Source: a bacterium (GTDB lineage: Bacteria; Armatimonadota; Chthonomonadetes; Chthonomonadales; JAMCWF01). From it: a DNA stretch of 41,494 nucleotides. The stretch spans positions 52,757-94,250 of the forward strand of contig JAKBZR010000002.1 in NCBI GenBank assembly GCA_021842405.1, given 5' to 3'. Made by a program: the position numbers and the translations under genes. Numbering within the stretch: the first letter of the stretch is position 1; each line of letters begins with the position of its first letter. Below the pieces are notes generated by a model that searched no databases, had not been told where the DNA came from, and worked only from the letters and a program-made list of their open reading frames with translations. This document shows positions 24,235-32,392 of the stretch, piece by piece.

Positions 24235-25563
24235 ATGCGATTAGTACAAAGCGTTGGAGCAATACTGGCGTTGGTATCCATCGTCATTGCAATGGGTGTG
24301 AGCGCCCAAGCGCAGCAGGTTCCGGCCGCACCCGCCGCGCCAACAGGACCAGCGGCTCTGAATTTCGGGGGCGGGGCTAATTTCAATCCCGATCAACCGA
24401 TACGGCCCGGCTTTGTGGTTGCGGTTACCACGTTGGGAGAGCCGGATTGGACCGGCCAATACCTGGTGGATCAGAGCGGCAATATTCAGATGAAGCTGGT
24501 CAACACCATCAATATACTTGGCCTATCCGCTTCCGAGGCTCAAGACAAGATAGCCGCGCTGTTGAAGCAATATATCGTGAATCCCAAAGTAACGGTCAGT
24601 ATTGTATCGGTCCCCCAACCGATCGTCTTCCTATCCGGAGCGGTTCCCCACCCTGGACCTACTCAGATTACTCAATCGGTTCGTTTGGCCGATCTGCTGA
24701 CAACTTCCGGTTGGACTGATAGCGCCGACCTCACCCATATCCGCATCGTTTCCCGGGATCAAAAGGGAAACATAACGATGCACATCTACAATTTCGCAAG
24801 TTGGCTCAAGCCATTACCCGGCCAGTTGCCCGATGAGTCGCAAAATCCGCTCCTGCATGATCGCGATCTCATCTACGTGCCGATTAAAGTACTGCCCGGC
24901 AGCGGCGTAGTGACGGTCGAGGGGGCGGTGGTCAAACCGGGCCCGGTTGATATTCGAATCGGTGTCCCGTTTACCGTTCGTGAGGCAATCAGCGCAGCGG
25001 GCGGCCCGATTATGGGCAGTGTGACCGGTGCGGGTGCCGCCGCCGCTCCAACCCAGATGGTGGAGGCAAATCGTTTGGAAGTGTCGGTCCAGCGATTAGG
25101 AGAATCGAAACCATTATCCATCAACATCGCGAAAGCAGAGCAAGGAGACCCGGTCAATAACATCGCCCTGCATGACGGCGACGTGATCTATGTGAAACAA
25201 TTACCGCGCCGTGACTACTACAACATGGTCGGCGGATTTATGCTACCGGGTCGCAAATTTTACTCTCACACGATCACGCTTACCCAGGCAATTGGCGATG
25301 CGGGTGGCGTTCTCCCCTACTCCAAGCTCAAACAGGGCCGAATTTACCGCCATCCGGTTAGCGGAAATCCTTTGAAAACGCAGATCATCGCGTTTAATTG
25401 GGGCAAGATTCGATCCGGCAAGGAGCCCGATATCGAGCTTCAACCGGGCGATACGATTGAAATACCGGCCGGCCGACCGTCCACCGCACCGAGCGCACTG
25501 CAGGTGCTGGGCGCGATGGGCAGCTTGGCGTTCTTCATCAGCGTGCTGACTCGCGGGTACTGA
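24235..25563 (+). CDS. Polysaccharide export protein (Wza/BexD-like, SLBB domains)
   Basis: 442 aa from ATG 24235, chosen because AGGAGGAG (24217-24224) lies ten bases upstream; an in-frame start at 24202 lies before that site. Signal peptide to about VSAQAQQ, a Pro/Ala-rich linker, then a Poly_export domain (IRPGFVVAVTTLGEPDWTG, LSASEAQDKIAALLKQYI) and three SLBB-like repeats (VFLSGAVPHPGPTQI, VTVEGAVVKPGPVDI, MVGGFMLPGRKFYSH). The C-terminal ALQVLGAMGSLAFFISVL is a membrane helix, as in Wza. No lipobox cysteine is seen. It would form the outer-membrane exit channel for the polysaccharide made by GT4-type enzymes. A 12-bp hairpin follows. Confidence 0.9.
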   Translation: MRLVQSVGAILALVSIVIAMGVSAQAQQVPAAPAAPTGPAALNFGGGANFNPDQPIRPGFVVAVTTLGEPDWTGQYLVDQSGNIQMKLVNTINILGLSASEAQDKIAALLKQYIVNPKVTVSIVSVPQPIVFLSGAVPHPGPTQITQSVRLADLLTTSGWTDSADLTHIRIVSRDQKGNITMHIYNFASWLKPLPGQLPDESQNPLLHDRDLIYVPIKVLPGSGVVTVEGAVVKPGPVDIRIGVPFTVREAISAAGGPIMGSVTGAGAAAAPTQMVEANRLEVSVQRLGESKPLSINIAKAEQGDPVNNIALHDGDVIYVKQLPRRDYYNMVGGFMLPGRKFYSHTITLTQAIGDAGGVLPYSKLKQGRIYRHPVSGNPLKTQIIAFNWGKIRSGKEPDIELQPGDTIEIPAGRPSTAPSALQVLGAMGSLAFFISVLTRGY

Positions 25564-25593
25564 TACTGAGGGTTTAATCAGCAGCGACAATTC

Positions 25594-25625
25594 GGGCGAT
25601 TAGCGCCTCCAATCGCTAATCGCCC
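25594..25625 (+). terminator. 12-bp perfect hairpin after the export gene
   Basis: GGGCGATTAGCG (25594-25605) and CGCTAATCGCCC (25614-25625) pair perfectly over an 8-base loop, 31 bases after the stop. A short T-run (ATCTTTTG) follows about ten bases later rather than directly, so termination is probable but not canonical. Confidence 0.65.
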
Positions 25626-25908
25626 TGATGGCATCTTTTGTCACAACGATGATATGGCGATTGGAGCCTATCGTGCGCTCTGTGAGCTTGGTTTGAGGGT
25701 CCCAACCGATGTCGCACTCGTCGGGTGCGACGGCATTGAGGATACCGAGTACCTGGAAAGGCCCATTTCAACCATCGAGCAGCCGATATCAGAGATGTGC
25801 GCCCTGGCATGGGACTTTCTCCAACGACGCATTCAGGAACCCAACCATCCCCCTCAACGCGTGGTATTACAGCCCAAATTGGTAATCCGGGCATCCTCAC
25901 AACGTTGA
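25618..25908 (+). pseudogene. C-terminal remnant of a LacI-family regulator
   Basis: An open frame from 25618 reads NRPDGIFCHNDDMAIGAYRA, then LCELGLRVPTDVALVGCDGI, IEDTEYLERPISTIEQPISE and RVVLQPKLVIRASS. This is the last ~95 residues of a LacI/PurR-type periplasmic-binding-fold regulator. The helix-turn-helix and most of the sensor domain are missing, and the beginning of the match coincides with the right arm of the terminator hairpin. No start with a ribosome-binding site is present. It is best read as a decayed gene left by a rearrangement. Confidence 0.8.
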
Positions 25909-26140
25909 GCCGGCTTTTCAAAGGGGGTGAGAAGAAAAGAATAGATAACTTTGTAGCATATTACGGCTGAGAAGTAACCATTCAATGAACTCTTACTCTC
26001 CTCCAAATCAAGAATCTAAATAGCCCGTGCGGTGGTAAAATGTACCTAGTATAAGTACAGGCTGCAACTCCTTCTATTCCCAATCTCTGGATGAACTGGA
26101 TATTCGAGCGGCAGCCTAATTTCGTTCAATGGAGGGGAAA
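25909..26140. other. Upstream region of the aldo/keto reductase gene
   Basis: No gene is visible. GTAC…GTAC flank CTAGTATAA around 26041-26065, a small dyad with a TATAA core that might include the reductase promoter. GAACTCTTAC near 25987 matches ten bases of the MITE terminal repeat but no element can be drawn from it. Confidence 0.3.
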
Positions 26141-27109
26141 ATGCAATACACCAAGTTGGGGCGGACCGGGTTGAAGGTCAGTCGGCTCTGCCTAGGTACC
26201 ATGAATTTCGGTCCGCTAACCACCGAACCGGATAGCTTCGCGATCATGGATCGCGCCTTGGAGCACGGGATAAACTTTTTTGACACCGCTAATGTTTATG
26301 GCTGGAAGAAGGGTGAAGGCGCAACCGAGCAGATTATCGGTCGCTGGTTTGCTCAAGGCGGCAATCGGCGGGAGAAAGTGGTTTTAGCGACCAAAGTATA
26401 TGGAGATATGGGCGATTGGCCCAATCAGTCACGGCTTTCAGCGTTGCACCTACGCCACGCCTGTGACGAAAGCCTACGCCGATTGAAAACCGACTACCTC
26501 GATCTCTATCAGATGCACCACGTGCACCGCGAGACTCCCTGGGAAGAGATCTGGCAGGCGATGGAGGTACTAGTTCAACAGGGCAAGATCCTCTACGTCG
26601 GCAGCAGCAACTTTGCCGGCTGGCACATCGTACAGGCCAACGAGATCGCAAAAAGCCGCAATTTCCTCGGTTTGGTTTCGGAGCAATCCATCTATCACCT
26701 CATGAACCGCCACATCGAACGAGAAGTCATTCCAGCTTGCCAGGCTTATGGGCTTGGTATCATCCCATGGAGCCCGCTGGCCGGGGGCCTGTTGGGTGGA
26801 GTAATTGAAAAGGCGAAGGAGGGCCGGCGTGCCTCGGAAGGAATACAGAAAACGCTGGAGCAAAACCGGGAAAAGATTGAAGGATGGGAAAACCTGTGCC
26901 GGGATATGGGTGAAAAACCGGCCGATGTGGCCCTCGCTTGGATGCTTCAAAATCCAGCCATCACCGCTCCGATTATCGGTCCGCGCACGCTGGAGCAGTT
27001 GGACGGCTCACTGCGCACCCTTGAAATAAAGTTGAGTGAAGAGATCAACAAGAAGATCGACGAGCTGTTCCCTGGTTATCGCACCGCACCGGAAGATTAC
27101 GCTTGGTGA
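26141..27109 (+). CDS. Aldo/keto reductase
   Basis: 322-aa NADPH-dependent oxidoreductase of the TIM-barrel aldo/keto reductase superfamily. The start is ATG 26141, five bases after GGAGG; an in-frame ATG at 26129 precedes that site. The catalytic tetrad is present: Asp48 and Tyr53 in DTANVYGW, Lys85 in LATKVYGD and His126 in LYQMHHVH. The phosphate-binding region is PIIGPRTLEQLDGSLRTLEI. GTMNFGP and WSPLAGGLL are typical of the YajO/general stress protein 69-like group. The substrate is unknown; detoxification of carbonyls is the usual proposal. It is monocistronic and ends at a strong hairpin. Confidence 0.95.
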   Translation: MQYTKLGRTGLKVSRLCLGTMNFGPLTTEPDSFAIMDRALEHGINFFDTANVYGWKKGEGATEQIIGRWFAQGGNRREKVVLATKVYGDMGDWPNQSRLSALHLRHACDESLRRLKTDYLDLYQMHHVHRETPWEEIWQAMEVLVQQGKILYVGSSNFAGWHIVQANEIAKSRNFLGLVSEQSIYHLMNRHIEREVIPACQAYGLGIIPWSPLAGGLLGGVIEKAKEGRRASEGIQKTLEQNREKIEGWENLCRDMGEKPADVALAWMLQNPAITAPIIGPRTLEQLDGSLRTLEIKLSEEINKKIDELFPGYRTAPEDYAW

Positions 27110-27131
27110 TACCGGAAGCGCTCACAATGGG

Positions 27132-27181
27132 TCAGTCCGCTGGTTTGACAACCGGATGCGTCTGTCAAGTCAGCGGACTGA
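27132..27181. terminator. 19-bp hairpin between convergent genes
   Basis: TCAGTCCGCTG (27132-27142) pairs with CAGCGGACTGA (27171-27181). The stem continues through two G-U wobbles into TTGACA/TGTCAA (27145-27150 with 27163-27168), with a 12-base loop. AGCGCT palindromes lie just outside. No T-run is present on either side. It could serve as a bidirectional transcript end for the reductase and scpB genes. Confidence 0.6.
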
Positions 27182-27211
27182 GTAGCAGAAGCGCTAAACA
27201 CGAAGGCGATA

Positions 27212-27772
27212 TTATTGATTGTCGGCGGTGGCGGCAAAAAACGAGGGCGCTGAAACCAGAGCCGGCGGCTCTGCAGTTAAATCCATCTGTGGCAGGTCAG
27301 TAAGCTCGTTTAATCCGAAATAATGTAGAAATTCAGGCGTTGTCTTATAGAGAATCGGACGCCCGATGGTTGGTTTCCGCCCCGCCTCCAAAATTAAGTT
27401 TCGGTCGAGCAACGTTTTGATCACCCCGGTGCTGGTGACGCCGCGTACCGCTTCAATTTCGGGTTGGGTGATCGGCTGGCGATAAGCGATAATGGCCAGC
27501 GTTTCCAGTGCAGCGCGTGAGAGGCGGTTCCCATTGCGTGTCACCAAGCGCCCGATCGTTTCAGCGTGTTCCGGGCGGGTAGCCAGTTGATAACCACCCG
27601 CAATCTGCACCACTTGCAGGCCGCTGCCGTTCGCATCCAAACGCTGTTGGAGCGCCTCAACCGCCGACTGAGCGGTATTTGGCTCTACGTTCAGAGCAGT
27701 CGCCAGATCCTTAATCGCTACCGGCTCGCCGGCAACGAACAGCACGCATTCAACCGCTGCCGCCAAACTCAT
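27212..27772 (-). CDS. scpB: Segregation and condensation protein B
   Basis: 186-aa winged-helix partner of SMC and ScpA in the condensin complex that compacts and segregates the chromosome. Recognisable features are AVECVLFVAGEPVAIKDLAT, the first winged helix (VVQIAGGYQLATRPEH), LSRAALETLAIIAYRQPITQ (the ScpB signature) and IGRPILYKTTPEFLHYFGL. The C-terminal ~25 residues are Ala/Pro-rich and variable. Its ATG overlaps the scpA stop by four bases (ATGA), showing coupling. Confidence 0.97.
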   Translation of the reverse strand: MSLAAAVECVLFVAGEPVAIKDLATALNVEPNTAQSAVEALQQRLDANGSGLQVVQIAGGYQLATRPEHAETIGRLVTRNGNRLSRAALETLAIIAYRQPITQPEIEAVRGVTSTGVIKTLLDRNLILEAGRKPTIGRPILYKTTPEFLHYFGLNELTDLPQMDLTAEPPALVSAPSFFAATADNQ

Positions 27773-28584
27773 GGTAAAACTCCAGCCAGCTCAGGGGATT
27801 CCTTTTCAGCAATCACCGCGTAATGGCCGTTATGGTCATTATATGTTTCGTTTCGAGAGAGCCATATTGTGCCATTAATCTCTTCTTGCCGCACCAAGAT
27901 TTTGTTCTGACGGATGAGCTCCAATAGCGACAGGAAAGTCATCACGATATCATAGAGCGCCGAACCGGTATCGAAGAGCGCCTCAAATGGAATTGATGTC
28001 TGTAAGCCGTCAATCCGGCGCCAAATTTCCGCCATTTTCAGCCTGAGGGTAATTCTCCGGGTCGGTGTGATGGTGGTCGTGGGCACTTCATTGGTGACTT
28101 GCTCCAGTAACCGACCTAAAGCTCTGACCAACACCCCTACGTTGCTGGTTTCGAGTTGCACTGGGAGCGCGTAGTCCTCCGGGTTTTCGGATGCGGCGCG
28201 AAAGAAGATATGGCGCCTCTCCTCCTCCATCCGCTTCAACTCGTCGGCCACCCCGGACAGCTTTTCATATTCAATTAATGCTTGCATCAACTCTGCGCGA
28301 GGGTCGTCATCCGGGTCATCCTTCGTTGAAGGGGGCTGTGGGAGAAGCATTCGTGATTTGATCTCAATAAGGGTTGCGGCCATCACCAGATACTCCCCCG
28401 CGATCTGAAGATCCAGCGATTCCCAGAGAGCCATCATATCCAGATATTGCTGGGTGATTTCAGCGATGGGAATATCGGCAATATCGAGTTGATTGGCCCG
28501 AAGCAGATGCAGCAGGAGATCCAGCGGTCCCTCAAAAGCGGGAACCCTCACCAGCAGTGGAAATGTAGAAGTCGTCATCACCAT
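27769..28584 (-). CDS. scpA: Segregation and condensation protein A
   Basis: Kleisin subunit of the SMC-ScpAB condensin. FPLLVRVPAFEGPLDLLLHL begins the family's N-terminal SMC-head-binding domain, and LVMAATLIEIKSRMLLP and the C-terminal winged helix (FLSLLELIRQNKILVRQ) complete it. The start is taken as ATG 28584 (271 aa), seven bases after the -10 box at 28592-28597; ATG 28578 is an alternative. Longer frames to 28671 would start upstream of the promoter. No Shine-Dalgarno is present, so translation may be leaderless. Confidence 0.93.
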   Translation of the reverse strand: MVMTTSTFPLLVRVPAFEGPLDLLLHLLRANQLDIADIPIAEITQQYLDMMALWESLDLQIAGEYLVMAATLIEIKSRMLLPQPPSTKDDPDDDPRAELMQALIEYEKLSGVADELKRMEEERRHIFFRAASENPEDYALPVQLETSNVGVLVRALGRLLEQVTNEVPTTTITPTRRITLRLKMAEIWRRIDGLQTSIPFEALFDTGSALYDIVMTFLSLLELIRQNKILVRQEEINGTIWLSRNETYNDHNGHYAVIAEKESPELAGVLP

Positions 28585-28591
28585 GAGCTTC

Positions 28592-28620
28592 ATCATACCA
28601 GCCTGCGGCTTTATTGTCAA
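28592..28620 (-). promoter_or_regulatory. scpAB promoter
   Basis: On the minus strand, TTGACA (28615-28620) and TATGAT (28592-28597) are 17 bases apart. The expected start of transcription coincides with the scpA ATG at 28584. The -35 box is ten bases from the -35 box of the divergent promoter at 28630. Confidence 0.8.
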
Positions 28621-28629
28621 TTCGACATC

Positions 28630-28658
28630 TTGACTTCCCGTCGCTAGACGGTTAGAAT
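28630..28658 (+). promoter_or_regulatory. Promoter of the TPR-hsp20-lon gene row
   Basis: TTGACT (28630-28635) and TAGAAT (28653-28658) are 17 bases apart; transcription should start near 28665, giving a leader of about 27 nt that contains GGAGG before ATG 28692. No CIRCE or sigma-32-like heat-shock element is seen. Confidence 0.75.
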
Positions 28659-28691
28659 TTGTATAAACCATGTAGAACGGAGGTGGGAAAG

Positions 28692-29327
28692 ATGCGAATT
28701 CGGCTGATAATGGGAATTGGTATCCTCATCATTGTACTGGCTATTGTCTACCGCGTCTTTTATGGCATTCCATCCAAGATGGTGGCGGATCACCACTTTG
28801 ACCTCAGCGAGTACTACTCTCACCAAGGCAACTGGTCAATGGCGGTCAAGGAGATGCGCAAGGCGCTGGAATACGATCCACACTACGTGCAAGCCCGGGA
28901 TGGTCTTGCCGCCCTTTATGATGAAAACGGGTTGCAAACCCAGGCTGAAGAGGTATACTTAAAGGGATTGGCGCTGGATCCCAAGAGCGAATTCCTTCAC
29001 TACCAGCTTGCTTCGTTTTATCAGTTGCACAAACGATACCCGGAAGCGATACAACAGATGTTATATTGCCTAAAATTGAAGCCGAATAATATAAATGACC
29101 TCCTTGTCTTGGCGCTTCTCTATGATCGTAATCGCCAGTATCCGGAGGCGATCCAGGCTTTGAAACGACGCTCGGCATTGGCGCCCAACGATGATTTGAG
29201 CTTGCACGATATCGCCCGAATTGAGCGTGAGATGCGAGCTTCCACCACTCGAAAACCGGTCACACATCCCAATCCAAATAGCGGGTCCGCTCGACTGCAT
29301 CCCGTATCGAGTCATACTGCCAACTGA
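28692..29327 (+). CDS. Membrane-anchored TPR protein
   Basis: 211 aa from ATG 28692, eight bases after GGAGG; an in-frame start at 28659 lies before the transcription start. The N-terminal helix LIMGIGILIIVLAIVYRVF anchors it, and the rest is about four tetratricopeptide repeats (SEYYSHQGNWSMAVKEMRKA, AALYDENGLQTQAEEVYLKG, ASFYQLHKRYPEAIQQMLYC, ALLYDRNRQYPEAIQALKRR). TPRs bind peptides or partner proteins. A Pro/Ser-rich tail ends it. It leads an apparent operon with hsp20 and lon, which suggests an adaptor or scaffold role in membrane-associated protein quality control. The partner is unknown. Confidence 0.9.
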   Translation: MRIRLIMGIGILIIVLAIVYRVFYGIPSKMVADHHFDLSEYYSHQGNWSMAVKEMRKALEYDPHYVQARDGLAALYDENGLQTQAEEVYLKGLALDPKSEFLHYQLASFYQLHKRYPEAIQQMLYCLKLKPNNINDLLVLALLYDRNRQYPEAIQALKRRSALAPNDDLSLHDIARIEREMRASTTRKPVTHPNPNSGSARLHPVSSHTAN

Positions 29328-29341
29328 GATCAATTAAAGCA

Positions 29342-29815
29342 ATGAACTTAAAAAACTACCGTGAAATTGACATCCTAAAGCAGATGGAATCCGAAATGCA
29401 ACGCCTGGCCGATGAAGCGCTGAGAGGTTTTTTCGCTGACATTCCCTCGCCCAATAAATTCTGGCAGCCGCGCGTGGATGTCCACGAAACGGCAACTGAA
29501 ATTGTCGTCAAGATCGAGCTGGCAGGGGTTGCTCCCGATCAAATCAATGTCTCGATATCCGATGATGACCGCCTGTTGACGATCTCGGGCCAACGGGTTG
29601 AGCAGGATGTTGAGCGCCGAGATCGAATTCGCTGCTACCAGTTGGAGATATACTTTGGACCGTTCGAGCGGACGGTTGTGCTGCCAGCCGATATCCATCT
29701 CGATAAAAACAATATCAGCGCCACCTATTCGGACGGCTTTCTGGTTGTGGTGCTACCCAAGCTGGAAACACCACCAATCGAAAAACGCAGGATACCGATC
29801 AACGATCTGGGCTAG
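29342..29815 (+). CDS. Hsp20-family small heat-shock protein
   Basis: 157 aa. The alpha-crystallin domain covers about residues 40-145: FWQPRVDVHETATEIVVKIE, LAGVAPDQINVSISDDDRLL, YFGPFERTVVLPADI and the conserved ATYSDGFLVVVLPK. The C-terminal RRIPI contains the I-x-I motif that docks subunits into oligomers. It is an ATP-independent holdase that keeps unfolded proteins soluble. It starts 14 bases after the TPR gene with only a weak ribosome-binding site, and lies just upstream of lon, whose clients it could deliver. Confidence 0.95.
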   Translation: MNLKNYREIDILKQMESEMQRLADEALRGFFADIPSPNKFWQPRVDVHETATEIVVKIELAGVAPDQINVSISDDDRLLTISGQRVEQDVERRDRIRCYQLEIYFGPFERTVVLPADIHLDKNNISATYSDGFLVVVLPKLETPPIEKRRIPINDLG

Positions 29816-29853
29816 TAATCCGATAATTGGATGCGGAGCAAATTAAGACGATT

Positions 29854-32349
29854 ATGACCTCCACAAAAAACGATACGACGAATGAGCAGCCGACCATCAC
29901 GGATCTGCTCGACCAACTGGATAACGATCCGGAAAACCGGAACAATCTACCGGATGAGTTAAACCTTTTGCCGCTCCGGGAAGTGGTCATCTTTCCGGTA
30001 CTGGTCGCCCCACTGGGCGTTGGTCGCGAGAATTCGGTTAAGCTGGTGAACGCTTCCGTGGTAGGTGGCAACCGGTTAATCGGTGTTGCAACACTGCGGG
30101 ATCCATCGGTTGAAAATCCAACCCTTGATGACATTTATCCCGTTGGTACCGTGGTTGCCATTCGAATGATGGGTCAAACCTCAGAAGGAATCCGGTTGAT
30201 CGTACAGGGGTTATCCCGATTTCGTGTTTTGGAAGCAATTCAAACCACCCCCTATTTGCGGGTTCGAATTGAAACCATACCGGAGCCCGAAATTCCCCAG
30301 GATAAAGATACAGCGATGGAGATTGAGGCTCTTCGTCGCCAAATCGGTAACCTCTTCAAGCGTGCGGTCTCTCTCTCACCTGAACTACCCGACGAGATGC
30401 AGGGCCTTGTGAATAATGTGGAGGATCCTCGCACCCTGACCGATCTAATCGCTGGTCAGACGCCCCGATTGACGACTCCTGAACGCCAGGAAATTCTGGA
30501 GACCATTGATATCCAAGCACGAATGACCAAACTGATGGAGCTACTGGCTCGCGAGGTTCAGGTGTTGGAGCTCGGCAGCAAGCTCGAATCACAGGTGAGC
30601 ACCGAGTTGGGCAAAAGCCAGCGGGAGTACTACCTTCGCGAGCAGATGAAGGCCATTCAGAAAGAGCTCGGTGAAGGCGATGATCGCACTCAAGAGCTTG
30701 AGGAGCTAAAAGAGAAAATCGAGGCAGCCAAAATGCCGGAAGAGGCCTTAAAGGAGGCCAACCGTGAATTAGACCGCCTTTCGCGAATGAATCCCGCCGC
30801 GCCGGAGTATACCGTCTCTCGAACCTACATTGATTGGCTGGTCGCGCTTCCATGGGCTGTTTTTACGGAGGATAACCTGGATATCAGCGCGGTGAAAGAG
30901 GTGTTGGACGCCGATCATACCGGCCTGGATAAGGTAAAGGATCGAATACTGGAGTTTTTGGCCGTCCGAAAATTTAAAACGGCCGGCACCATGCGACAGC
31001 CGATCCTCTGCTTTGTGGGACCACCCGGTGTGGGCAAAACTTCACTGGGTAAATCCATTGCCCATGCAATGGGAAGAAAGTTCATTCGCATCTCACTCGG
31101 TGGGATTCGGGACGAAGCGGAGATCCGGGGTCACCGCCGAACCTATATCGGCTCATTGCCCGGACAAATCATCCAGGGAATTCGCCGCGCCGGCTCAAAC
31201 AATCCACTCTTCATGCTGGATGAGATTGACAAGGTTGCAGCCGATTTCAGAGGTGACCCGTCATCCGCGCTGCTGGAGGTACTCGACCCAGAGCAGAATA
31301 ACTCCTTCCGCGATCACTACCTCGAAGTCCCTTTTGACCTGTCTAAAGTGCTGTTTATCACTACCGCAAACATTCTCGACACAATCCTACCTCCATTGCG
31401 TGACCGAATGGAGATCATCGAGATTGCTGGATACACTGAAGAAGAAAAAGTCGCTATCGCCAAACAACATCTGGTTCCGAAGCAGATTGCTGAGCACGGA
31501 ATCGAGGGGCGCATCGAGTTCACCGACGAAGCCCTTACCCAGATTGTGCGGTTTTACACTCGTGAGGCCGGAGTACGAAATCTGGAGCGGGAGATCGCGA
31601 CGATCTGCCGCAAAGCAACTCGCGCATTCGCTGAAAATAAATTGGAAAGCCTCGTTGTTACCGCGGACCAGGTGACCGAGTACTTAGGCGTACCACGGCT
31701 GGATATTGAAGAAGCGGTTCATCGAGCATCACAGCCGGGCGTTGCGATCGGATTGGTCTGGACACCGGTCGGTGGTGACATTATTTTTATTGAAGCGACC
31801 GCTATGCCGGGTGAAAAGGGCTTTAATTTAACCGGCCAACTGGGTGATGTGATGCGCGAATCGGCACAGGCGGCTTTGAGCTACATTCGAGGCCATATTG
31901 AGGATATCCAGGCGCCGGTTGACTTTTACCAAAAGCATGACATCCACATCCATGTGCCGGCCGGTTCAATCCCAAAGGATGGTCCCTCAGCCGGAGTAAC
32001 AATGGTTACTGCACTCGCTTCCCTCTTTTCCGAGCGGCCGGTTAAGCCACTGCTTGCTATGACAGGAGAAATCACCCTATCCGGAAAGGTGCTTCCGATC
32101 GGCGGCGTTAAGGAAAAGGTTTTAGCGGCTCGACGAGCCGGCATCAACACGGTGATCCTGCCGGAACGAAATCGCAAAGACCTGCTTGAGGATGTACCGG
32201 AGGAGGTTCGCAAAGAGCTTAAGATCGAGTACGTCAGCACCATAGAAGAGGTTCTCCGCTTGGCGCTGGAACCGGCCCCAACCGCTGCAAACGATGTCTC
32301 AACCAACAAACCGAAAAAAATCAAGTCGGATGCGGCAGCGGTTGCTTGA
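29854..32349 (+). CDS. lon: Lon protease (ATP-dependent, LonA type)
   Basis: 831 aa from ATG 29854, or 840 aa from TTG 29827; neither has a good Shine-Dalgarno. The N-terminal LAN domain (LNLLPLREVVIFPVLVAPLG) is followed by a coiled-coil stretch (SQREYYLREQMKAIQKELGE), the AAA+ module with Walker A GPPGVGKTSLG from about residue 389 and Walker B LDEID from about 455, and the serine protease domain. The catalytic dyad is Ser712 in PKDGPSAG and Lys755 in GGVKEKVLAARRAG, 43 residues apart as in E. coli Lon. It degrades misfolded and regulatory proteins in the cytosol. The C-terminal ~25 residues are low complexity and lysine-rich. Confidence 0.97.
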   Translation: MTSTKNDTTNEQPTITDLLDQLDNDPENRNNLPDELNLLPLREVVIFPVLVAPLGVGRENSVKLVNASVVGGNRLIGVATLRDPSVENPTLDDIYPVGTVVAIRMMGQTSEGIRLIVQGLSRFRVLEAIQTTPYLRVRIETIPEPEIPQDKDTAMEIEALRRQIGNLFKRAVSLSPELPDEMQGLVNNVEDPRTLTDLIAGQTPRLTTPERQEILETIDIQARMTKLMELLAREVQVLELGSKLESQVSTELGKSQREYYLREQMKAIQKELGEGDDRTQELEELKEKIEAAKMPEEALKEANRELDRLSRMNPAAPEYTVSRTYIDWLVALPWAVFTEDNLDISAVKEVLDADHTGLDKVKDRILEFLAVRKFKTAGTMRQPILCFVGPPGVGKTSLGKSIAHAMGRKFIRISLGGIRDEAEIRGHRRTYIGSLPGQIIQGIRRAGSNNPLFMLDEIDKVAADFRGDPSSALLEVLDPEQNNSFRDHYLEVPFDLSKVLFITTANILDTILPPLRDRMEIIEIAGYTEEEKVAIAKQHLVPKQIAEHGIEGRIEFTDEALTQIVRFYTREAGVRNLEREIATICRKATRAFAENKLESLVVTADQVTEYLGVPRLDIEEAVHRASQPGVAIGLVWTPVGGDIIFIEATAMPGEKGFNLTGQLGDVMRESAQAALSYIRGHIEDIQAPVDFYQKHDIHIHVPAGSIPKDGPSAGVTMVTALASLFSERPVKPLLAMTGEITLSGKVLPIGGVKEKVLAARRAGINTVILPERNRKDLLEDVPEEVRKELKIEYVSTIEEVLRLALEPAPTAANDVSTNKPKKIKSDAAAVA

Positions 32350-32392
32350 GCGAATATCAGACATACAATTTAACCGGCGGCGGTTCTAACGC

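Noticed and set aside
25980-25995. GAACTCTTAC as a second end of the IS66-like element family
   Set aside because: Only ten bases match and there is no partner end or target duplication nearby.
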